Of a DNA stretch of 13,556 bases, positions 6,344 through 12,231 are shown piece by piece. Position 1 is the stretch's first letter, and every line of letters begins with the position of its first letter. Below the pieces are notes generated by a model that saw only the letters and a program-made list of their open reading frames with translations, was not told the origin of the DNA and did no database searches. A program made the translations under genes and the position numbers. The DNA is from Deltaproteobacteria bacterium. GTDB lineage: Bacteria > Desulfobacterota > Desulfobacteria > Desulfobacterales > ETH-SRB1. The DNA lies in contig JAFCZU010000053.1 of the NCBI GenBank assembly GCA_019314185.1, forward strand, positions 1-13,556, read 5' to 3'.

Positions 6344-7285
6344 ATGTGGCTGCCGGCAATTATCGTCATAACTACCCTGATTTTTTTTGGCTGCGACAAT
6401 GGCTCTGAGCGGAAAGAGATCGACCTGAAGGACACAGCCACCGAGAACGAAATTCAAAAACATGCAGCAGTAAATAACATGCACATCCTCAAGTTCGGAT
6501 TTGACCTGCGCGCCTCGCCGCAGGAGGATGCCGAGCAGTATCTGCCGTTTCTGCGTTACCTCGAAGAAGCAACCGGCTACAAATTTGATCTGCGCTTCAC
6601 CCCCAGAGGCAGCAATATTGTGGATGACCTGGGACAGGGCACAGTTCAGTTGGCGGCAATTGGCGCGAGAAGTTATATAGAGGCACGGGCACGATACAAA
6701 GTTGTTCCCCTGGTTCATGGGCTGAACATCGAGGGAAAAGCAGAGTATCGGTCCGTTATCTTCACTGCGTCGAAAAGCCGTATAAAAAAGATCGAAGACC
6801 TGCGCGGCAAACGGTTTGCGTTCGGTAATGTCAGATCCACTCAAGGCCACATAATCCCGAGAATTATGCTCGCCGAATCCGGCCTTACACTTAATGATTT
6901 CTCTTACTGCAAATATACCGGTTCTCATCGCAACTGTGCCAATGCTGTGACTGCAGGGCGTTTTGACGCAGGAGGGATGCAGGACATCATGGGCAAAAGC
7001 ATGGAGGCCGACGGTCTGATCCGCATTATCAAAATCTCCAGGTATTATCCTTCAAGCAGTATCTCGGTAAATAAGAACGTGCCTGCCGAAAAATTAGCCA
7101 GGATCAAACAGGCGCTTCTTGATTTTGACCCAAAGGGACGTCATAAAGCCGGGCTTTATCACTGGGAGAGGACAGAGATGGCGAACGGTTTTTGTGAGGC
7201 AAAGGACGAAGATTACGCGGAACTTCGCGACTGGATACGGAAATTTAGTCTCTTGTGCAGGGAAGAGGAGGCGGCGGCACAATGA
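6344..7285 (+). CDS. PhnD-family periplasmic substrate-binding lipoprotein
   Basis: This is a periplasmic binding protein of the phosphate/phosphite/phosphonate (PhnD-like) superfamily, 313 residues from the ATG. A hydrophobic leader ends in FFGC (C17), probably lipid-anchored; the residue after the cysteine is Asp, which in E. coli favours inner-membrane retention. Family signatures are the opening YLPFLRYLEEATGYKFD, the GTVQLAAIGARSYIEA stretch, GKRFAFGNVRSTQGHIIPR (from residue 155) and YTGSHRNCANAVTAGRFDAGG. The true start may be ATA at 6320, where a perfect Shine-Dalgarno is correctly spaced. No ABC permease or ATPase accompanies it. Instead its stop overlaps the start of a sensor kinase by 4 bases (ATGA), so it probably acts as a ligand-binding sensory partner and not as a transporter component. 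The ligand is unknown. The gene looks more GC-rich than the thrS/rnd region. Confidence 0.87.
   Translation: MWLPAIIVITTLIFFGCDNGSERKEIDLKDTATENEIQKHAAVNNMHILKFGFDLRASPQEDAEQYLPFLRYLEEATGYKFDLRFTPRGSNIVDDLGQGTVQLAAIGARSYIEARARYKVVPLVHGLNIEGKAEYRSVIFTASKSRIKKIEDLRGKRFAFGNVRSTQGHIIPRIMLAESGLTLNDFSYCKYTGSHRNCANAVTAGRFDAGGMQDIMGKSMEADGLIRIIKISRYYPSSSISVNKNVPAEKLARIKQALLDFDPKGRHKAGLYHWERTEMANGFCEAKDEDYAELRDWIRKFSLLCREEEAAAQ
7261..7284 (+). promoter_or_regulatory. ribosome binding site deciding the sensor kinase start
   Basis: A purine-rich GGAAGAGGAGG (7261-7271) precedes the ATG at 7282 by 10 bases. The upstream ATG at 7255 in the same frame has no such site and would prepend MQGRGGGGT, so 7282 is preferred. 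That start overlaps the TGA of the binding-protein gene (7283-7285), implying translational coupling. Confidence 0.7.
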
Positions 7286-7761
7286 AACTTCATGTCAAGT
7301 TCGCGTTATTGGTTGTATTGCTTATTCTGTGTACTGGATTTATGTCCGTATTCTTTGTATCGCAAACCATGCGTGAGTCCATGGTTGAAAGACTCGAAAA
7401 ACAGGCCATGTTAATTGGGGCTACCATGGCGGAGCATATTACTCACAGTGTCATCAATAAAGAGGTTGTCGCAGTTAATGAGGCGCTGGAACTCTTTCTC
7501 CAGCGTATGGAAGATGTGGAATATATCTATGTTGTTGATTTTGACGGTCAGGTCTCTGCTCATACCTTTGAAGGGGGATTGCCAAGAGTATTTCTTAAAC
7601 ATGAGCTTGCGGAAAAAATCACGACCGGCGGCATTAAAAGATATTCCATAAAAGGCACAAAAATTTTCGATATCTACTATCCCCTTATACCAGGTATGCT
7701 GGCACATCTCAACATCGGCATGAGGGAGCACGACCCGTTTGCTTCCGTTATGATACTGTGA
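7282..7761 (+). CDS. sensor histidine kinase, N-terminal part (TM1 and periplasmic sensor), ended by in-frame TGA
   Basis: This encodes 159 residues: a short cationic N-terminus, a first membrane segment (about 7-26, FALLVVLLILCTGFMSVFFV), then a periplasmic domain of about 120 residues with a Cache/PAS-like look (VEYIYVVDFDGQVSAHTF and IFDIYYPLIPGMLAHLNIGM). It stops at TGA 7759-7761 exactly where the second membrane helix should begin. The same reading frame continues through TM2, HAMP, PAS and kinase domains to 9120, so this is the front part of one 612-codon gene broken by a single stop. Possible explanations are a point mutation (for example TGG Trp to TGA), a sequence error, or recoding. 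Read alone it would be a membrane-anchored sensor with no kinase. Confidence 0.75.
   Translation: MKLHVKFALLVVLLILCTGFMSVFFVSQTMRESMVERLEKQAMLIGATMAEHITHSVINKEVVAVNEALELFLQRMEDVEYIYVVDFDGQVSAHTFEGGLPRVFLKHELAEKITTGGIKRYSIKGTKIFDIYYPLIPGMLAHLNIGMREHDPFASVMIL
7759..7761 (+). other. in-frame TGA interrupting the sensor kinase gene
   Basis: The codons around it read ATA CTG TGA ATT TCA GGC GTG, and the frame is open on both sides from 7282 to 9120. The position is the periplasm/membrane boundary of TM2, where Trp is common. Selenocysteine is possible in this kind of organism, but a membrane-edge position has no redox rationale and I see no convincing SECIS hairpin just downstream (only a 3-4 bp stem near 7768-7784). 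Confidence 0.7.
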
Positions 7762-7770
7762 ATTTCAGGC

Positions 7771-9120
7771 GTGGTTGTCGCTATTATATTGCTCGGTTTC
7801 CTGATAGCCGTCCTAATGAGTCGCCGCATCACCCGGCCTTTGAGCAGGCTTTCGAAATCACTCTGCGCTTTCGGCAAAGGAAAAAGTGAAAAAGAGCTTG
7901 AACACATCGGAGGCGGCCGGGAAGTAATGGAACTGACGGACTCGTTCAACCGGATGATTGTTGATAAAAGACATGCCGATGAAACAGTGCGTTTTGAAAG
8001 AAACAAGCTGATTAACATCCTGAACACCATGGAGGACGGAATCTATATCGTTAATCAGCAATATGACATTCAATATGTAAATCCAATACTTATAAAGGAT
8101 TTTGGCTCGTTCGAAGGGGTAAAGTGTTATACGTATTTTCACGACCGGACAGAGGTTTGCCCGTGGTGTAAAAATCGAGAAATTTTTGCGGGTAAAACCG
8201 TTCGTTGGGAATGGTATTCCGCTAAAAATCAGAAAACATACGATCTCATTGACACTCTGATGAAAAACGCTGACGGCAGTATGTCGAAGTTAGAAATATT
8301 TCGGGATATCACCGAGCGTAAGCAGGCAGAAGAAGAGCTGAAAAAATACGCCAAAGCTTTAGAAGAAGCACGAAACAATTTAGAAAAGAAGGTTCAGGAA
8401 AGAACCCAGGAGCTCAAAGAGGCCCATGAGGCGTTGGTTTGCAAAGAAAGACTCGCGGCGCTGGGACAGTTGTCAAGCAGTGTCGGTCACGAGCTTCGCA
8501 ATCCTCTTGGAGTGATAAAGAACGCCTGCTATTTTCTGAATATGAAGATAGAGACTATTCAGGATGAGGCGGTCAAAGACAATATCGGGATAATGAATCG
8601 GGAGATAGATACTGCAAACAAGATCATCACGGATCTTTTAGATTTTACGCGGATCAGGGAGTCCATGCGTCAGGCTGCCGATGTCAATCAACTTGTCACA
8701 GAGACCTTATCCAAATCGCAAATACCTGAAAATGTCACTGTAAGTACTGACTTTAGCGAGGAAATGGCTTCTGTTTCCATAGATCCCATCCAGGTAGGAC
8801 AGATATTCCTCAACCTGATCGAAAATGCCGTGTATGCAATGGGAGAAGGCGGAACACTCAAGGTATCCACAAAGGAAACAGAAGGAAGTGTAAAGGTTGT
8901 TTTTGTCGACGATGGCTGCGGTATCCTCAAGAAAAATATGGAGAAGATATTCGAGCCTCTCTTTACCACCAAAGCAAAAGGTATAGGTCTGGGTCTTTCG
9001 GTATCAAAAAGTCTGGCCGAGGCAAACGGAGCAGACATTTTGGTAGTGAGTGAAGAGGGGAAAGGAAGCAGGTTTGTAGTAAGATTCAGGAATTTGGAGG
9101 TTAAGAATTGTGAATTATAA
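7771..9120 (+). CDS. sensor histidine kinase, C-terminal part (TM2-HAMP-PAS-HisKA-HATPase)
   Basis: This stretch is in frame with the upstream fragment after the TGA; GTG 7771 is the first possible restart but has no good ribosome site. With 7771 as residue 1, TM2 is about 1-16, a HAMP follows (SRRITRPLSRL to DSFNRMI, about 17-70), then a PAS domain (about 85-185) with an unusual C119-x10-C130-P-W-C133 motif, and a coiled linker (EELKKYAKALEEARNNLEKK). The H-box is SVGHELRNPLG with phospho-acceptor H240. The ATPase has NLIENAVYAM (N-box), DDGCGI (G1), FEPLFTTKAKGIGLGLS (F and G2). All catalytic motifs are intact, so if the TGA is an error or is read through the gene is functional. Its partner receivers are probably the next genes. 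Its linker and H-box are closely similar to those of the kinase starting at 12232. Confidence 0.85.
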   Translation: MVVAIILLGFLIAVLMSRRITRPLSRLSKSLCAFGKGKSEKELEHIGGGREVMELTDSFNRMIVDKRHADETVRFERNKLINILNTMEDGIYIVNQQYDIQYVNPILIKDFGSFEGVKCYTYFHDRTEVCPWCKNREIFAGKTVRWEWYSAKNQKTYDLIDTLMKNADGSMSKLEIFRDITERKQAEEELKKYAKALEEARNNLEKKVQERTQELKEAHEALVCKERLAALGQLSSSVGHELRNPLGVIKNACYFLNMKIETIQDEAVKDNIGIMNREIDTANKIITDLLDFTRIRESMRQAADVNQLVTETLSKSQIPENVTVSTDFSEEMASVSIDPIQVGQIFLNLIENAVYAMGEGGTLKVSTKETEGSVKVVFVDDGCGILKKNMEKIFEPLFTTKAKGIGLGLSVSKSLAEANGADILVVSEEGKGSRFVVRFRNLEVKNCEL

Positions 9121-9162
9121 GAAATTTGAAGAATTGCCATGTTGGAACAAGGAAAGGGAAGC

Positions 9163-9936
9163 ATGACACAGAACCAAAAAAAATCCGCGCCGCAAAAGCC
9201 GATTAATATTCTAATAGTTGATGACGACGACGGGATGACACAAACCCTGAACTATATCCTCACGGAAAAAGGCTATGAAGTGGAAACAGCCAAAGACGGC
9301 TTTAGCGCTCTGTCGCGGATTAAAGAAAAAACATTTGATATTATCTTAACAGATATCAGGATGCAGGGTATGAATGGCGTTGAGCTGTTAAAGGAGATCA
9401 ACAAATTGTTTCCCGGCACAACAACAGTAATGATGACGGCCTACACTCTGCCCGAACTGGTCAAAGAAGCAAAGAGAGAGGGAGCGCTGGTTGTTTTTCC
9501 CAAGCCCCTGGATCTGGACAATTTAATTGTTTCTATCAAGGAACTTACCAATAAAAAATCGATATTGATTCTGGACGATGATATTGATTTTTGCAAGTCG
9601 TTTCAAGGGCTGCTTAATGAACAGGGCTATAGCACTACTTTTACTACTGAAGTCGATGAAGCCATCAACCTTGTATTAGAAGCCAAATACAGCACCATAT
9701 TCCTGGACATGAAGCTGAACGGAACAACCGGTCTTGACGCATTAATCGCCATAAAGAAAGTTGACCCTGAGGTGGTTGTAGCGCTCATAACAGCTTACCG
9801 GCAGGAGATGGCGGGATTGGTTGCCGAATCTCTCAAAAGGAGCGCCTACACTTGTCTTTACAAGCCGCTGGATATAGACAAGCTTCTGAGATTATTGAAA
9901 GAGATAGAAAGAAAAAGATTAAAGGGAATACTATGA
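9163..9936 (+). CDS. tandem two-receiver response regulator without output domain
   Basis: This protein has 257 residues from the ATG at 9163, preceded by the purine-rich GGAAAGGGA; an ATG at 9139 (8 residues longer) is possible but has a weaker site. Receiver 1 (about 14-125) has the acidic pocket VDDDD, phospho-Asp D64 (LTDIRM), Thr in MMTAYT and Lys in FPKPLD. Receiver 2 (about 132-250) has LDDDID, phospho-Asp D182 (FLDMKL), Thr in LITAY and Lys in LYKPLD. Both domains keep the full set of active-site residues. No DNA-binding, GGDEF or other effector follows, so it is most likely a phosphorelay intermediate or works by protein contact. It starts 42 bases after the sensor kinase stop and is very likely in the same operon. 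Confidence 0.87.
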   Translation: MTQNQKKSAPQKPINILIVDDDDGMTQTLNYILTEKGYEVETAKDGFSALSRIKEKTFDIILTDIRMQGMNGVELLKEINKLFPGTTTVMMTAYTLPELVKEAKREGALVVFPKPLDLDNLIVSIKELTNKKSILILDDDIDFCKSFQGLLNEQGYSTTFTTEVDEAINLVLEAKYSTIFLDMKLNGTTGLDALIAIKKVDPEVVVALITAYRQEMAGLVAESLKRSAYTCLYKPLDIDKLLRLLKEIERKRLKGIL

Positions 9937-9945
9937 TGATGAGGA

Positions 9946-10046
9946 AAAGTTTGAAATTTGAAGCTAAGGAATGCGCCTTTCGGCGCAGTCAATCTATAGA
10001 AAATGGCAGAATACCTTAACTTTAGGCACTTTACACTTCAAACTTT
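9946..10046. repeat. palindromic repeat, copy A (101 bp)
   Basis: Outer arms AAAGTTTGAA (9946-9955) and TTCAAACTTT (10037-10046) are perfect inverted copies. Inside is a strong 6-bp hairpin, TGCGCC-TTTC-GGCGCA (9972-9987). Two blocks are identical to copy B: TCAATCTATAGA (9989-10000) and TGGCAGAATACCTTAACTT (10004-10022). Compared with B it lacks about 46 bases between these blocks. It fills most of the gap between the two-receiver gene and the hybrid kinase, and variant heptads (ACTTTAGGTACTTAAAACT) trail after it to about 10070. Confidence 0.75.
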
Positions 10047-10095
10047 ATCTTACTTTAGGTACTTAAAACTTATATTGTAATGAGGCAGGGTAAAT

Positions 10096-12027
10096 ATGAT
10101 AAAGGAACCCAAAAAACTCACAACACAAGAGCGTCCCACTATTCTGATCATAGATGACGATTCTGGAACATGTCGAACCCTGAGCTATATCCTGGAAGAA
10201 AAAGGCTACCTTCCCTCTTCCGTCGGCAATGGCAAGGATGCTGTTAAGGCTGTTCAGAACGGATTTGTTAATCTGGCCCTGATAGATCTGAAACTTCCAG
10301 ACATACAGGGTCTCTATGTACTGGAAAAGATCAAGGAATTATCCCCGGATACTGAGGCTGTGATTATTACCGGGCATGCTTCAGTAGATACAGCGGTTCA
10401 GGCAATGCATGACGCGGCTTTCAGTTATGTGACCAAACCTATCGACATGGAGTACCTGTTTGCCATTATCGCGAGAGCTCTGGAAAAACAGAAATTACAA
10501 ATAGAGCGAAAACAAAATGAGGAGGAGCTGCGGGAGGAAAAAGAATTTTCTGATACATTGCTTCAGAATACACCTTTCGGCATCATGCTGATAAACAGCA
10601 AAAAAAGGATCATTGAGATAAACCGCGCTGCGCTTGATATTCTCGGCCGCGAAAAAAAGGATGTGTTCGGAAAAATTTGTCATGAATTTATATGCCCGGC
10701 AGAAAAAGACGAGTGTCCTATTTTTGATAGAGGAGAAGAGATTAACAATTCTGAGAGATCAGTTCTTAACCTAAAGGGTGATACGATACCTATTTTAAAG
10801 AGTGTTGTGCCGATTAAGGTAAAAGGCGAGACATGTCTTCTGGAAACCTTTCTGGACATAAGCGAACGCAAGAAACTGGAGGCTCAGCTGCTTCAAGCCC
10901 AGAAGATGGAGGCTGTTGGAACACTTGCAGGCGGCATAGCCCATGACCTTAATAACATTCTTCAGGTCATCTCCGGTTATGCTCAGCTCCTGATGTTGAA
11001 AAAAGATACAAATGACTGTAACTACGATATGTTGGAAGCGATTGGGCACTCAACCCGAAGAGCTGCTGAACTCACCACACAGCTTCTGACATTCAGTCGT
11101 AAGGTAAAAAGCAAACTAAGGCCGGTCGATCTTAATCATGAAGTTTCACAGGTTTCTAAATTACTTCAAAGAACTATTCCCAAAATGATCAGTATAGAAA
11201 CGCATCTTGCGGATGATCTGAAAATAATTAACGCAGACCCTTCACAACTTGAGCAGATAATGATGAATCTCGGGGTCAACGCCAAGGATGCCATGTCTGA
11301 TGGCGGCAAACTGATTTTTCAAACAGAAAATGTTACGCTTGACGAAAAATACTGTAATGCATTTGAGATCAGACCCGGCGATTATGTACTTTTGAGCGTT
11401 TTGGATACCGGCTTCGGCATGGACCGAGAGACTATAAAACATATTTTTGAGCCTTTTTACACTACCAAGAGAAGAGGTAAGGGTACCGGATTGGGCCTGT
11501 CCATGGTCTATGGCATTGTAAAGAACCATGGGGGACATATTACATGTTACAGCGAACCGAATCAGGGCTCCATTTTCAGGATCTATTTTCCGATGCTGGG
11601 AGCGGAGAGCACAGAACAAAAAGCGGAAAGCAAAAAAGAAGAGATTGTCGGCGGGAATGAAACTATCCTCATGGTGGATGATGATGAGATCTTGCTCAAC
11701 CTCGGACAGGATATGTTGGGCGAATATGGTTACACCACTGTCGCGGCTGAAACCGGGGAGAAGGCTGTTGAACTGTACAAAGCGCAAAAAGACCAAATTG
11801 ATCTGGTACTTCTCGATATAAGCATGCCCGGAATGGGCGGCCACAAGTGCCTCCGCGAACTTCTCAAGATCAACCCGAACGCAAGGATTGTAATCGCCAC
11901 CGGTTATGCCGTCACAGGAAAGGTCAAAGAACTTCTGGACTCAGGCGCCAAAGACTATATCGGAAAGCCGTATCAGTTGAAAGACTTGCTGAAGAAGCTG
12001 CGTGGGGTTTTAGATAAGAAAAAATAA
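10096..12027 (+). CDS. soluble hybrid histidine kinase REC-PAS-HisKA-HATPase-REC
   Basis: This is a 643-residue cytoplasmic phosphorelay protein without membrane segments. The N-terminal receiver (about 15-130) has IIDDD, phospho-Asp D64 (LIDLKLPD), Thr in IITGHAS and Lys in VTKPID. A PAS domain (about 150-265) carries C195-x4-C200-P-A-E-x3-C207-P. The kinase core has H283 in GGIAHDLNNILQ, an ATPase with NLGVNAKDAM, DTGFGM, FEPFYTTKRRGKGTGLGLSMVYG, then a linker and a C-terminal receiver (about 520-640) with VDDDE, phospho-Asp D574 (LLDISMPGMGG), Thr in IATGYA and Lys in IGKPYQ. The kinase core belongs to a different subgroup from its neighbours (HDLNN instead of HELRN). The start is supported by GAGG/AGGG at 10082-10090. 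It has no output domain. It probably accepts phosphate at D64 and passes it through D574 to another partner. Confidence 0.93.
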   Translation: MIKEPKKLTTQERPTILIIDDDSGTCRTLSYILEEKGYLPSSVGNGKDAVKAVQNGFVNLALIDLKLPDIQGLYVLEKIKELSPDTEAVIITGHASVDTAVQAMHDAAFSYVTKPIDMEYLFAIIARALEKQKLQIERKQNEEELREEKEFSDTLLQNTPFGIMLINSKKRIIEINRAALDILGREKKDVFGKICHEFICPAEKDECPIFDRGEEINNSERSVLNLKGDTIPILKSVVPIKVKGETCLLETFLDISERKKLEAQLLQAQKMEAVGTLAGGIAHDLNNILQVISGYAQLLMLKKDTNDCNYDMLEAIGHSTRRAAELTTQLLTFSRKVKSKLRPVDLNHEVSQVSKLLQRTIPKMISIETHLADDLKIINADPSQLEQIMMNLGVNAKDAMSDGGKLIFQTENVTLDEKYCNAFEIRPGDYVLLSVLDTGFGMDRETIKHIFEPFYTTKRRGKGTGLGLSMVYGIVKNHGGHITCYSEPNQGSIFRIYFPMLGAESTEQKAESKKEEIVGGNETILMVDDDEILLNLGQDMLGEYGYTTVAAETGEKAVELYKAQKDQIDLVLLDISMPGMGGHKCLRELLKINPNARIVIATGYAVTGKVKELLDSGAKDYIGKPYQLKDLLKKLRGVLDKKK

Positions 12028-12211
12028 GTGCCTAAAGCATAAAAAAGTTTAAAGTGTGAAGTTTGAAGTGCCTAAAGTTATGGAGTGCGCCTTCGGCGCC
12101 ATCAATCTATAGATATGGACAATAGAAATTTCTCAGAAAAAACTAAAAGCGCCATATAAAATTGGCAGAATACCTTAACTTCAAACTTCAAACTTTAGGC
12201 ACTTCAAACTT
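12028..12211. repeat. palindromic repeat, copy B (about 184 bp)
   Basis: A perfect 21-bp inverted repeat (12059-12079 and 12191-12211, built on GAAGTGCCTAAAGTT and its complement) encloses a GCGCC-TTC-GGCGC hairpin (12087-12099). It also holds the blocks TCAATCTATAGA (12102-12113) and TGGCAGAATACCTTAACTT (12163-12181) shared with copy A. An extra GTGCCTAAAG begins at 12028, immediately after the stop of the hybrid kinase. The right arm shows 7-base periodicity (CAAACTT units). It fills nearly all of the 204-base gap before the next kinase. Confidence 0.8.
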
Positions 12212-12231
12212 TGAAGGTTTCTTAAGGATTT

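Noticed and set aside
6239..6928. 229-codon minus-strand ORF opposite the binding-protein gene
   Set aside because: The plus strand encodes a clear PhnD-family protein here; the minus translation is cysteine-rich, low in family signals and is an antisense shadow.
7759..7800. selenocysteine insertion at TGA with a SECIS element
   Set aside because: I find only a 3-4 bp stem with a bulge at the required distance, and a selenocysteine at a membrane boundary of a kinase has no known precedent that I can name. It is kept only as a minor alternative.
8688..9164. 158-codon minus-strand ORF
   Set aside because: It is antisense to the ATPase domain of the sensor kinase; its serine/leucine-rich composition is typical of a shadow frame.
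11242..11844. 200-codon minus-strand ORF inside the hybrid kinase
   Set aside because: It lies wholly opposite the ATPase and linker of a well-supported kinase and has no recognisable motifs.
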